Assembly: GCF_016093545.1 (NCBI RefSeq)
Contig: NZ_JADKYX010000005.1
Span: 1 to 64,000 of the forward strand
Length of the DNA stretch: 64,000 nucleotides
Source: Massilia rhizosphaerae
Lineage (GTDB): Bacteria; Pseudomonadota; Gammaproteobacteria; Burkholderiales; Burkholderiaceae_D
Direction: 5' to 3'
Program-made: the position numbers and the translations under genes
In this document: one piece after another, positions 33,296-42,035 of the stretch
Layout of the letters: every line of letters starts with the position of its first letter
Position numbering within the stretch: the first letter of the stretch is position 1
The notes under the pieces: generated by a model
Told to the model about the DNA's origin: nothing
Databases searched by the model: none
The model's input: the letters and a program-made list of their open reading frames with translations, nothing else

Positions 33296-34503
33296 GCCGG
33301 CGCCGGCGCGGGCGCGGACGCGACGGGCGCCAGCCGGCGCAGGCGCAGCCCGATCCACAGGGCGGCGCCGAGGAAGGCGCCCAGCAGCGCCACGACGCCG
33401 CCCCAGCCGCCGTGCGCCCACAACACCCCGCACAGCCAGCCGACGAGGCTGGAGCCGAGGTAGTAGAAACACAAGTACAGCGCCGACGCCAGCGCCTGCT
33501 GCGTGCGGGCGCGCCGGCCCACCCAGCTGCTGGCGATCGAATGCGAGGCGAAGAAGCCGAACGTGAAGACGGCCATGCCGGCCACGATGACGGCGAGGTT
33601 GTGCGCGAGCGTCAGCAGCAGGCCCGCCAGCATCGTGCCCATGACGGTCCACAGCACGTGGCGGCGGCCCAGCCGGTCGGCGCGGCGGCCGGCCCACACC
33701 GAGCTGAAGATCCCCAGCAGGTAGAGCAGGGAAATGCCGCCGACGACGCTCTGGCGCAGCCCGAACGGCGCGCCGAGCAGGCGGAAGCCGATGAAGTTGT
33801 AGGCGCTGACGAAGCAGCCCATCAGCAGGAACGATAGGGCGAACAGCCAGGGCAGGCCGGCGTCGCCGAAGTGGCGCCGCAGGCCGTGCAACGTGGCCGC
33901 CATGCCGCCCGAGGACGGCCGGAAGTTGCGCGACGGCGGCAGGCTGCGCCAGAATTCCCACGCCCCCAAGAGGCCCGCGACACCCATCGCGCCCAGCGCC
34001 GCCCGCCAGGACAGGAAATCGGACAGGATGGCCGCCAGCAGGCGTCCGACCATGCCACCGAATGCGTTGCCGCTGATGTAGAGGCCCATCGACACGCCGA
34101 GCGACGCCGGCTCGATCTCTTCGCCGAGATAGGCCATCGCCACGGCCGGCATGCCGCCCAGCGCGAAGCCCAGCAGCGTGCGCGCCGCCAGCAGCTCGGC
34201 ATAGTCGCGCGCGCACGCCGCCAGCACCGTCATGACGGCGGCGACGACGAGCGCCACGACCATCATGGTCTTGCGGCCCAGCCGGTCAGACAGCACGGAC
34301 GAGACCAGCAGCGAGACGGCCAGCGCGCCCGTCGCGAGCGACAGCGACAGGCTGCTCTGGGCCGGGCTCAAGGCGAAATCGCGGGCCAGCAGGGGCATTA
34401 GCGGCTGCACGCAGTACAGCAGGGCGAAGCAGGAAAAGCCGCCGAAGAACAGCGCGCGGTTGGTGCGGCGATGGGCGGGAACGGACGAGGTGCGGCGGAA
34501 CAT
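33292..34503 (-). CDS. MFS transporter (YnfM-like exporter)
   Basis: A 403-aa major-facilitator protein with about 12 membrane segments. Typical motifs are SVLSDRLGRKTMMVVALV near residue 70 (the loop 2-3 signature) and GRRADRLGRRHVLW in the second half. FALGGMPAVAMAYLGEEIEP resembles the YnfM / chloramphenicol-export-like branch. The substrate is unknown. It is divergent from a LysR gene, the common pairing for such exporters, and converges with hemN. Confidence 0.88.
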   Translation of the reverse strand: MFRRTSSVPAHRRTNRALFFGGFSCFALLYCVQPLMPLLARDFALSPAQSSLSLSLATGALAVSLLVSSVLSDRLGRKTMMVVALVVAAVMTVLAACARDYAELLAARTLLGFALGGMPAVAMAYLGEEIEPASLGVSMGLYISGNAFGGMVGRLLAAILSDFLSWRAALGAMGVAGLLGAWEFWRSLPPSRNFRPSSGGMAATLHGLRRHFGDAGLPWLFALSFLLMGCFVSAYNFIGFRLLGAPFGLRQSVVGGISLLYLLGIFSSVWAGRRADRLGRRHVLWTVMGTMLAGLLLTLAHNLAVIVAGMAVFTFGFFASHSIASSWVGRRARTQQALASALYLCFYYLGSSLVGWLCGVLWAHGGWGGVVALLGAFLGAALWIGLRLRRLAPVASAPAPAPA

Positions 34504-34578
34504 GGCGAATCCGGGATGAACGACGTCCCATCCTAGGATTGCCGGAACTGACTGTCCAATATATATTTGTGGCGTTAC

Positions 34579-34597
34579 TTATCGCTTAAACAGATAA
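34579..34597. promoter_or_regulatory. LysR-type inverted repeat in MFS/LysR divergent promoter
   Basis: TTATC (34579-34583) and GATAA (34593-34597) form an interrupted inverted repeat in an AT-rich stretch immediately before the LysR start codon. It fits a T-N11-A autoregulation site for the adjacent regulator; the assignment is inferred. Confidence 0.4.
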
Positions 34598-34598
34598 C

Positions 34599-35495
34599 AT
34601 GGAACTCAGGCACCTGCGTTACTTCGTGGCCGTCGCGGAAGAGCTGAGTTTCACGCGCGCGGCCGCGCGGCTGCACATCGGCCAGCCGCCGCTGAGCCAG
34701 CAGATCCAGGCGCTGGAACACGAGATCGGCGCCCGGCTGTTCGAACGCAACAAGCGGCGCGTCCTGCTGACGGAAGCGGGCCGGCTGTTCCTGGCGGACG
34801 CGCGGCGCATGCTGGCGCTGTCCGAACAGGCCAAGGAGACGGCGCGCCGGGCCCACCTGGGCGAGGCGGGCGAGCTGCGCGTGGGGTTCACGTTCTCGAC
34901 GCCGTTCACGCCGCTGTTCGCCCAGGTCGTGCGGCGCTACCGCCAGCAGTATCCCGGCGTGCTGCTGACCTTCCACGAAATCGCGACGAAGCCGCAACTG
35001 GCGAAGATCGAGGCGCGCGAGCTGGACGTGGGCTTCGTGCGGCCGGGGCCCATGCCGCTGCCGGACACGGTTGCGGTGACCCTGCTGCGCCACGATCCGC
35101 TGCGGCTCGTGCTGCCGGCGGACAGTCCGCTCGCGCGCAAGAAGACCATCGCCGTGAAGGATCTGGCGGGCCAGGCGTTCGTCGTGTTCCCGAAGGGCGC
35201 GGGCACCGGCATCTACCATCAGATCTTCGACATGTGCCGCGCCGCCGGCTTCGCGCCGGACATCGCGATGGAGGCCGGCGAGCCGTCCACCATCATCGGC
35301 CTCGTCGGCGCGGGCTGCGGCATCTCCGTGCTGCCCAGCTCCTTCGAAGGGATCCACATGGAAGGCGTCGTGTATCGTCCGCTGGCCGATCCGGCGGCCA
35401 CGACGTCGATGCTGCTCGCGCGCCATGCGGACGGCGGCGGCCCGCTGGTCGACGCGTTCGTCGCCATCGCGCAGGCGGCGTCTCAGTCCGCGTAG
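34599..35495 (+). CDS. LysR-family transcriptional regulator
   Basis: A 298-aa LysR regulator. The N-terminal helix-turn-helix is MELRHLRYFVAVAEELSFTRAAARLHIGQPPLSQQI, quoted here in two parts: the first helix MELRHLRYFVAVAEE and the recognition part AAARLHIGQPPLSQQI. LEHEIGARLFERNKR is the wing. The effector domain begins GELRVGFTFSTPFTPLF, like the CatM/BenM group, whose ligands are often aromatic or small organic acids; the ligand here is unknown. It is divergent from an MFS exporter and probably controls it. Its end overlaps the convergent diguanylate cyclase gene by 13 bp. Confidence 0.91.
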   Translation: MELRHLRYFVAVAEELSFTRAAARLHIGQPPLSQQIQALEHEIGARLFERNKRRVLLTEAGRLFLADARRMLALSEQAKETARRAHLGEAGELRVGFTFSTPFTPLFAQVVRRYRQQYPGVLLTFHEIATKPQLAKIEARELDVGFVRPGPMPLPDTVAVTLLRHDPLRLVLPADSPLARKKTIAVKDLAGQAFVVFPKGAGTGIYHQIFDMCRAAGFAPDIAMEAGEPSTIIGLVGAGCGISVLPSSFEGIHMEGVVYRPLADPAATTSMLLARHADGGGPLVDAFVAIAQAASQSA

Positions 35496-38356
35496 CTGAT
35501 CCGGTCGCGTCCCTCGTTCTTCGACCGGTACAGCGCCGCGTCGGCGCGGCCGACCAGGCCGGCCGTGTCACGCGCCGCGCCGGGCGCGAAGCTCACGACC
35601 CCGAAGCTGGCGGTGACGGCCAGCGTCTTCCCGTCCCCGATGTCGACCGGTTCGGCCCGCACGATCTCGCGCAACGCGTCGATCCGGCCCGAGTCGGCCG
35701 GCAGCTTCAGGCCGGGCAGGACCATGATGAATTCCTCGCCGCCGTAGCGTCCGACCGCGTCGTAGGGCCGCACGGCCGACCTGAGGCGGCGCGCCACCTC
35801 GACGAGCACCGCGTCGCCGGCCAGGTGGCCGTGCGTGTCGTTGACGCGCTTGAAGAAGTCCAGGTCCAGCAGCACGAGCACCAGGCCGTCGCCGGAGCGT
35901 TCGCACTTCCCGATCTCGCGCTCGATGATCTCCATCGTCGCGCCGCGGTTCCAGCAGCCGGTCAGCGCATCCTTCAATGCCCGGATGCGCATCTCCTCGC
36001 GCGATTGTTCCAGCTCGCGCGTCCGGTCCCGCACCAGCGCCGCCAGCTTCGCTTCGCGCCGCCTGGAGGCCCGCAGGCGGAAGCGGTGGAACGCGAAGAA
36101 CGCCGCCAGCGTGGCGGCGGCGCACGCCCCGTAGAACGGGTCGCTGCGCCACCAGGGCGGCGTGATCGAGAAGGCCAGTTCGGCCGGCGCCGATTGTTCC
36201 CCGGTCTCGTTGTCGACGGCGATGAGCTGGAACCGGTAGTCGCCGCCCGGCAGGGCCGGGTAGCGCACTTCCGGCTGCAGCGTCTCGTTCCACCCATCGT
36301 CGACGCCGAGCAGGCGGAAGCGGTAGTGGAATCCCTGGCGGTCTTCGTATTGCAGGTTGGCGAGGCGGAATACCAGCGGGTCCGGCGTCCACGGCAAGGC
36401 CGCGGCGCCCGCGGACACGGCGCGGCCGCCGCGCAGCGCCGCCTCGATCACCGGCTTGCGGACGGCGCGTTCGAACAGGCGGTCGGGATGCAGGACGTGC
36501 GACAGGCCGTTGCTGGTGATGAGCCACATCGAGCCGTCGCGGTCCTCGTAGGCGCCGCGCCCGTTCGCATCGTTCCAGACCAGGCCGTGGGTCTGGCTCA
36601 CCAGGCGCCAGCGGCTGCCATTCCATACGGCGACGCCCACGTCCAGGCCCGCCCAGATCCAGCCGCGGGTGTCCACATAGATGGTCTGGACGGCGCGGTT
36701 GCGCAGCACCGGCGCATCGATGCGTTCGGCCACGGGGACGCCGCGGACATGCAGCCGCCACAAGCCCTCGTACGTGCTCGCCAGCAGCGTGCCGTCGCGC
36801 GCGCAAGCCAGGGCCTGGATCTCGCGGTCCCGCAATGCCGCGCCGAACGGCAAGGCTTCCCAGGTCTTGCCGTCGAAGTGCAGCAGGTTTGTCAGGCTCG
36901 CGAACCACAGTTGATCGTCCCGGTCCGCACAGCCATCGACCACCTGATCTTCCGCCCGCCTCCAGGCGGCGGGCACGCGCGCCGTCTCCGGTTGTGCGCC
37001 GGCGGGCGCCGTGTCGGGCAGGACGCGCACGCCCCTCGCGGTCGCCATCCAGATGCGCCCGCGGTCGGCCAGGATCTGGCGGATCAGCGGCTGCCGCGCG
37101 ATCAACGTCGCCTGTCCTTGCTCCCGGGCGCGGCGCAGCAGCAGGCCGGAATACGTGCCGGCCCAGAGACGGTCGTGCGCGTCGACGACCATGCTCACCC
37201 ACTGGTGGCCGTCGAAGGACGCCGGCCCGGCGTCGGCGTGGAACCGGCGCTCTCCCGGCGCCTGCCAGGCATGGCCGGCGCGGGTGCCGACGTGCAGGAT
37301 CCCGTGGCGGTCGCGCAGTACGGAGATGACGACGTCGTCGGGCAGGCCCTGGGCCGACGTCCAGTTCTCCCAGTTGCCGTAACCGAGCCAATGCACCAGG
37401 CCCTGGCCCATGGTTCCGAGCCAGATGCCGTGTTCGCTGTCCCGCAGGATGGCGGTGACGCCGCCGCCGGGCCGCAGGCCCTGCTCGTTGCCGAACGATT
37501 CCCACGTTCCCCCTTGCCAGCGCGCGACGCCCGCATCGGTATTGGTGAGCACCCGGCCGTCCGCGTCCACGAGCAATTCGGTGCGCAGCACGTGCTTGCG
37601 GACCGGGCCCGGCGTGCGTTCCTCGAAACGGTGCGCGCCCGCCGGCATGGCGAACACGCGCGTCCTGCTGCGGATCCACAGCGTGCCCGCGGCGTCGCGG
37701 ACGATGCTGGTCCAGGTATCCGGCGGCAGGCCGGCGTCGTGCCCGAGGACGGCGACACGGCCGCGGTCCACGTTGCACAGCGAGCGCTTGCAGGCCATCC
37801 ACAGGCTGCCGTCGGCGTCGGCATGGATGCTGCCGATGTGTGCAAGCTCCGGCCGGTCACGCATCTGCGCGGCGCTGAAGTAACTGCGGACGCGGGTGGC
37901 GGCGCCCCGGCGCGCGATCGCCAGCAGGCGGCCTTCCGTGACGAGGAGCACGTCCCGGTCCGCCGACTCGGCGTTGACCTGGCCCGGCCAGACCGCGATC
38001 GGCTTGCCCTCGTACAGGATCGGCGTCAGGCGCCCGCCATCGATGCGGTAGAAATTCTCGCGCGTGCCGACCCACATGCCCGCGTCGCGGCTGCCGAACA
38101 CCGCCGTGACGTCGGGGTCCGCCAGGCCCTGTGCCGCGCCGAAGCGGCGGAATGCGGCGCCGTTGAAACGGAACAGACCGTTTTCCGTGCCGGCCCAGAG
38201 GTAGCCCGCGGCGTCCTGCGCCAGCGCCGTGACGGCCAGGTTGCCCAGGCCTTCGTCCTGGCCGAAGTGCTTCAGTGATAACTGTTGGGCCGACGCTTGC
38301 GTTACCAAACAGGCAAGGACAAGCGCCGAAAGACGATGAGCCGGCGTAGGATTCAT
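35483..38356 (-). CDS. Two-component-type beta-propeller sensor diguanylate cyclase
   Basis: A 957-aa membrane protein. A signal-type N-terminus (LSALVLACLVTQASAQQ) is followed by about 640 residues of ligand-binding beta-propeller repeats (for example DAAGYLWAGTENGLFRFNG and DRHGILHVGTRAG), then a Y_Y_Y domain (DGWNETLQPEVRYPALPGGDY). A single transmembrane helix near residue 760 leads to a cytoplasmic GGDEF domain with the active motif GRYGGEEF. It should make cyclic di-GMP on binding an unknown periplasmic ligand. It is divergent from the L-fucose operon; carbohydrate sensing is a plausible but unproven link. No EAL domain is present. Confidence 0.92.
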   Translation of the reverse strand: MNPTPAHRLSALVLACLVTQASAQQLSLKHFGQDEGLGNLAVTALAQDAAGYLWAGTENGLFRFNGAAFRRFGAAQGLADPDVTAVFGSRDAGMWVGTRENFYRIDGGRLTPILYEGKPIAVWPGQVNAESADRDVLLVTEGRLLAIARRGAATRVRSYFSAAQMRDRPELAHIGSIHADADGSLWMACKRSLCNVDRGRVAVLGHDAGLPPDTWTSIVRDAAGTLWIRSRTRVFAMPAGAHRFEERTPGPVRKHVLRTELLVDADGRVLTNTDAGVARWQGGTWESFGNEQGLRPGGGVTAILRDSEHGIWLGTMGQGLVHWLGYGNWENWTSAQGLPDDVVISVLRDRHGILHVGTRAGHAWQAPGERRFHADAGPASFDGHQWVSMVVDAHDRLWAGTYSGLLLRRAREQGQATLIARQPLIRQILADRGRIWMATARGVRVLPDTAPAGAQPETARVPAAWRRAEDQVVDGCADRDDQLWFASLTNLLHFDGKTWEALPFGAALRDREIQALACARDGTLLASTYEGLWRLHVRGVPVAERIDAPVLRNRAVQTIYVDTRGWIWAGLDVGVAVWNGSRWRLVSQTHGLVWNDANGRGAYEDRDGSMWLITSNGLSHVLHPDRLFERAVRKPVIEAALRGGRAVSAGAAALPWTPDPLVFRLANLQYEDRQGFHYRFRLLGVDDGWNETLQPEVRYPALPGGDYRFQLIAVDNETGEQSAPAELAFSITPPWWRSDPFYGACAAATLAAFFAFHRFRLRASRRREAKLAALVRDRTRELEQSREEMRIRALKDALTGCWNRGATMEIIEREIGKCERSGDGLVLVLLDLDFFKRVNDTHGHLAGDAVLVEVARRLRSAVRPYDAVGRYGGEEFIMVLPGLKLPADSGRIDALREIVRAEPVDIGDGKTLAVTASFGVVSFAPGAARDTAGLVGRADAALYRSKNEGRDRISYAD

Positions 38357-38460
38357 GTGGGAAGATCGAAATGGCGTTCCTTTTTATTATTGCACAATGG
38401 AAACCATAATTGCTCGTCTTATATGCTGCGGTGCAGCGCAACCAACTATCGTATGTTTTC

Positions 38461-38476
38461 AATTTATAGAATACAA
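38461..38476. promoter_or_regulatory. 16-bp repeat, probable GntR operator (copy 1)
   Basis: AATTTATAGAATACAA, identical to 45292-45307. Here it is embedded in CAATT-N10-AATTG (38460-38479). It lies 39 bp before the first dehydratase gene and contains a TATAGAAT sequence that could be the minus-10. The GntR-family protein encoded at 46413 is the likely binder. Confidence 0.6.
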
Positions 38477-38515
38477 TTGCGTCACTGTATTCCAAGTCTT
38501 TGCAAAAGGATCGTC

Positions 38516-38854
38516 ATGCCCAGCACCACCCCAGCGCAGGCCGGCAGCCTGCTGCTCATGTCGCGCGAGGACAACTGCCTCATCGCCCGCGTCGACCTCA
38601 AGGCCGGCGCCGTCGTCGCCATCGACGGCCGCACCGTGACCCTGCCCGGGGACGTGCGCCTCGGCCACAAGGTCGCGCGCCGCGACCTGGCGCCCGGCGA
38701 CAAGGTGCTGCGCTACGGCGCGATCATCGGCACGGCCACGGTGCCCATCGCCATCGGCGCGCACATCCACACGCACAACCTGGAAAGCGACTACATTCCG
38801 ACCTACACGCTGGAGCAGGACGGCCACCATTTCATCGGAAGCAAAGCACCATGA
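38516..38854 (+). CDS. UxaA-type dehydratase, N-terminal SAF-domain subunit
   Basis: A 112-aa protein equal to the N-terminal (SAF-like) part of altronate/galactarate dehydratases: NCLIARVDLKAGAVVAIDG, KVARRDLAPGDKVLRYGAIIG and GAHIHTHNLESDY, which includes the conserved His pair. It acts with the next gene product as a split enzyme. In this cluster the likely substrate is L-fuconate, dehydrated to 2-keto-3-deoxy-L-fuconate; a split UxaA pair is likewise found in the Campylobacter jejuni fucose locus. ATG 38516 is preceded by AAAAGGATCGTC. The stop overlaps the next start (ATGA). Confidence 0.88.
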   Translation: MPSTTPAQAGSLLLMSREDNCLIARVDLKAGAVVAIDGRTVTLPGDVRLGHKVARRDLAPGDKVLRYGAIIGTATVPIAIGAHIHTHNLESDYIPTYTLEQDGHHFIGSKAP

Positions 38855-40071
38855 CCACCTCCACCGAATTCGCCCTGACGGGTTATCCGCGCGCGGACGG
38901 GCGCAAGGGTATCCGCAACGTCGTCGTCGTCGCCTACCTCGTCGAGTGCGCGCACCACGTGGCGCGCCTGATCGTCAATGCGTTTCCCGGCCAGCCGGTG
39001 CACCTGATCGGCTTCCCGGGCTGTTATCCGAACGAATACGCCGACACCATCATGCGCCGCGTGCTGACCCACCCGAACGTGGGCGCGGCGCTGCTCGTGT
39101 CGCTCGGCTGCGAGAGCTTCGACAAGAACGGCGTGGCGCAGGCGGTCGCGGACAGCGGGCGCCCCGTGCACACGGTCACGATCCAGGACGTGGGCGGCAC
39201 GCGCGCCGGCGTGAAGGGCGGCGTGGAATGGGTGCAGTGGGCCGTCGAGGACCTGGCGCGCCAGGAGCGCGTGCCGATGCGGATGGACGAACTGGTCGTC
39301 GCCACGATCTGCGGCGGCTCCGACAGCACGAGCGGCATCACGGCCAATCCCGCCGTCGGCGCCGCGTTCGACCAGCTGATCGGGGCGGGCAGCGCCTGCA
39401 TCTTCGAGGAGACGGGTGAGCTGGTCGGCTGCGAATTCCACATGAAGCGCCGCGCCGTCACGCCGGAACTGGGCGACGAGATCGTCAGGACGGTCGAGAA
39501 GGCGTCGCGCTACTACACGATCATGGGCCACGGCAGCTTCGCGCCCGGCAATGCGGACGGCGGCCTGACCACGCTGGAAGAGAAATCGCTGGGCGCCTAC
39601 GCCAAGAGCGGCGCGTCGCCCATCGTCGGCATCCTGAAACCGGGCGACGTGCCGCCCACGGGCGGCCTGTACCTGCTGGACGTGGTGCCGGACGGCGAGC
39701 CGCGCTTCGGCTTTCCGAACATCTCGGACAACGCCGAGATCGTGGAGCTGATCGCATGCGGCGCGCACGTCACGCTGTTCACGACGGGACGCGGTTCGGT
39801 GGTGGGGTCGGCGATTTCGCCCGTCATCAAGGTGTGCGCGAACCCGGCCACGTACGAGCGCCTGGCCGACGACATGGATGTCAACGCGGGCCGCATCCTG
39901 ACGGGCCACGCCGGCATCGAGGACGTCGGCCGCGAGATCGTGGAGCTGATCGCCGGCGTCGCGAACGGCGCGTGCACGAAATCGGAAGACCTGGGCCACC
40001 AGGAATTCATCCTCACTTATAAACAGTTCGAGCCGATCGGGCCGGGCTGCCTGCCGTTGAAGGCGGCCTGA
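38851..40071 (+). CDS. UxaA-type dehydratase, C-terminal catalytic subunit (probable L-fuconate dehydratase)
   Basis: A 406-aa protein matching the large catalytic part of altronate/galactarate dehydratases, which need Fe(II). Motifs are GYPRADGRKGIRNVVVV at the start, IGFPGCYPNEYAD near residue 52, VSLGCESFDKNG, VATICGGSDSTSGITANPA near residue 150 and TTGRGSVVGSAISPVIKVCAN near residue 310. L-Fuconate as substrate is inferred from the neighbours (lactonase, ketodeoxyfuconate dehydrogenase, hydrolase). Most aerobic fucose clusters use the enolase-superfamily dehydratase FucD, which is absent here. It is coupled to the small subunit by a 4-bp overlap. Confidence 0.88.
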   Translation: MTTSTEFALTGYPRADGRKGIRNVVVVAYLVECAHHVARLIVNAFPGQPVHLIGFPGCYPNEYADTIMRRVLTHPNVGAALLVSLGCESFDKNGVAQAVADSGRPVHTVTIQDVGGTRAGVKGGVEWVQWAVEDLARQERVPMRMDELVVATICGGSDSTSGITANPAVGAAFDQLIGAGSACIFEETGELVGCEFHMKRRAVTPELGDEIVRTVEKASRYYTIMGHGSFAPGNADGGLTTLEEKSLGAYAKSGASPIVGILKPGDVPPTGGLYLLDVVPDGEPRFGFPNISDNAEIVELIACGAHVTLFTTGRGSVVGSAISPVIKVCANPATYERLADDMDVNAGRILTGHAGIEDVGREIVELIAGVANGACTKSEDLGHQEFILTYKQFEPIGPGCLPLKAA

Positions 40072-40072
40072 C

Positions 40073-41083
40073 ATGGACGTCACGCAAACGCGGCAACTGC
40101 CGGGCGGCGCGCTCGCCGTCACGACCCTGGGCCTGGGCTGCGCGCAGCTGGGCGGCCTGTACGATCCGATGACCGAGTCCGACGCGCTGGCGCTCGTCGA
40201 CGCCGCCTGGGATCTCGGCATTCGTTATTTCGACACCGCGCCGTACTACGGCTTCACCCTGTCCGAGCACCGCCTGGGCGCCGCGCTGCGCGCGCGGCCG
40301 CGCGACGCCTACGTGATCAGCACCAAGGTCGGCCGCCTGATGCGGCCCGACCCCGGCGTGCGGCCGGGCGAGTGCGGCTGGGCGGCGCCGCTGCCGTTCC
40401 GCCCGCACTACGACTACACGTACGACGCCATCCTGCGCTCGCACGAGGACAGCCTGCAGCGCCTCGGCATGGACCGCGTCGACATCCTGTACGTGCACGA
40501 CATCGGCCGCGTCACCCACGGCGCCTTGCACGCGCATTACTGGCAACAGCTGACCGAGGGAGGCGGCTTCAAGGCGCTCATGCGGCTGCGCGACGAGGGC
40601 GCGATCAAGGCGTTCGGCCTCGGCGTCAACGAGTGGGAAGTGGTGGCCGACGCGCTGGACGTGTGCGCGCTCGACTGCGTGCTGCTGGCCGGCCGCTACA
40701 CCTTGCTGGAACAGGCGTCGCTCGCGCCCCTGATGGACCGCTGCGCGCGCGCCGGCACGGCCATCGTCATCGGCGGCCCGTTCAACTCGGGCATCCTGGC
40801 CGGCACGAACAAATTCAATTACGAGGACGCGCCCGCCGACGTGGTCGCGCGCGTGCGCGCCATCGACGCGGTCTGCCGCGAATTCGGCGTGCCGCTGCAG
40901 GCGGCCGCGCTGCAGTTCCCGGTGGCGCATCCGGCCGTGGTGTCGTGCATCCCCGGCGCCCAGAATATCGACCAGCTGCGCCGCAACGCGCAGTGGTCCG
41001 CCCAGCCGCTGCCGGCCGCGCTGTGGGCGGCGCTCCGTGACGCCGGCCTGCTCGACCCCGCCGCGCCCGTCCCGGCGGCATGA
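40073..41083 (+). CDS. Aldo/keto reductase, probable L-fucose dehydrogenase
   Basis: A 336-aa NAD(P)-dependent aldo/keto reductase of the D-threo-aldose 1-dehydrogenase type. It would oxidise L-fucose to L-fucono-lactone, the first step of the pathway. The catalytic tetrad is visible: Asp and Tyr in FDTAPYYGFTLSEHRLG, Lys in VISTKVGRL and His in ILYVHDIGR. It starts one base after the dehydratase stop. D-arabinose and L-galactose are possible alternative substrates in this family. Confidence 0.88.
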   Translation: MDVTQTRQLPGGALAVTTLGLGCAQLGGLYDPMTESDALALVDAAWDLGIRYFDTAPYYGFTLSEHRLGAALRARPRDAYVISTKVGRLMRPDPGVRPGECGWAAPLPFRPHYDYTYDAILRSHEDSLQRLGMDRVDILYVHDIGRVTHGALHAHYWQQLTEGGGFKALMRLRDEGAIKAFGLGVNEWEVVADALDVCALDCVLLAGRYTLLEQASLAPLMDRCARAGTAIVIGGPFNSGILAGTNKFNYEDAPADVVARVRAIDAVCREFGVPLQAAALQFPVAHPAVVSCIPGAQNIDQLRRNAQWSAQPLPAALWAALRDAGLLDPAAPVPAA

Positions 41084-41114
41084 TCTTTCAATGTAACCGT
41101 ACCAAAGGAATCCC

Positions 41115-41981
41115 ATGAAATTGCTGCGATTCGGCCCGAAGGGCGCCGAGAAACCCGGTCTGCTGGACGCGAACGGCGTGATCCGCGACCTGTCCGGCGT
41201 GCTGCCCGACCTGACATCGGCCCAACTGGCCGCCGGCGCGCTGGCGCGCCTGGCGGACGTCGACCCAAGCGGCCTGCCCGCCGTCGACGGGCCGGTCCGC
41301 TACGCGCCCATCGTCGCCGACATCGGCAAGCTGATTTGCGTCGGCCTGAATTACTCGGACCACGCGGCCGAATCGGGCATGGCCGTGCCGGCCGAACCCG
41401 TGCTGTTCATGAAGGCGACCAGTTCCATCATCGGCTGCAACGATCCCGTCGTCCTGCCGCGCGGCTCGGTCAAGAGCGACTGGGAAGTGGAGCTGGGCGT
41501 CGTGATCGGCAAGCGCGCGCGCTACGTCGACGAGGCGAGCGCGCTCGACTACGTGGCCGGCTACTGCGTCGTGAACGACCTGTCCGAGCGCGAGTACCAG
41601 CTGGAGCGCGGCGGCCAGTGGGACAAGGGCAAGGGCTGCGACACGTTCGGCCCCGTCGGCCCGTGGCTCGTGACGGCCGACGAAGTGCCCGATCCGCAGA
41701 ACCTGGACATGTGGCTCGAGGTGAACGGCAAGCGCTACCAGACCGGCAATACGCGCACGATGGTGTTCACGGTCGCGCACCTGGTCAGCTACATCAGCCG
41801 TTTCATGACCCTGCAGCCGGGCGACGTGATCAGCACCGGCACCCCGCCGGGCGTCGGCCTGGGCCAGAAGCCGGATCCGGTCTACCTGGAACCGGGCGAC
41901 CGCATGCGGCTGGGCATCGCCGGTCTGGGCGAGCAGGAGCAGACCGTCCACGCCTGGAACGAGGCGTTGATCGACGGCTGA
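41115..41981 (+). CDS. Fumarylacetoacetate-hydrolase family enzyme, probable 2,4-diketo-3-deoxy-L-fuconate hydrolase
   Basis: A 288-aa FAH-fold hydrolase. It has the N-terminal KLLRFGPKGAEKPGLLDANG, IGKLICVGLNYSDHAAESG near residue 75 and the metal-binding acids in DWEVELGVVIGKRARYV near residue 122. STGTPPGVGLGQKP closes the active site region. In the oxidative fucose route this enzyme splits 2,4-diketo-3-deoxy-L-fuconate into pyruvate and L-lactate, and a lactate oxidase gene follows three genes later, which supports the call. Ureidoglycolate lyase-like annotations share this family but do not fit the neighbours. Confidence 0.88.
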   Translation: MKLLRFGPKGAEKPGLLDANGVIRDLSGVLPDLTSAQLAAGALARLADVDPSGLPAVDGPVRYAPIVADIGKLICVGLNYSDHAAESGMAVPAEPVLFMKATSSIIGCNDPVVLPRGSVKSDWEVELGVVIGKRARYVDEASALDYVAGYCVVNDLSEREYQLERGGQWDKGKGCDTFGPVGPWLVTADEVPDPQNLDMWLEVNGKRYQTGNTRTMVFTVAHLVSYISRFMTLQPGDVISTGTPPGVGLGQKPDPVYLEPGDRMRLGIAGLGEQEQTVHAWNEALIDG

Positions 41982-42035
41982 TCGTCGGCTGATCGACTTT
42001 ACAAAAAAACGTACAGGAACGGAGACATTGCAGAC

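Noticed and set aside
35293..35571. Short minus-strand frame across the LysR / diguanylate cyclase junction
   Set aside because: Arg-rich antisense translation of the LysR gene; no supporting feature.
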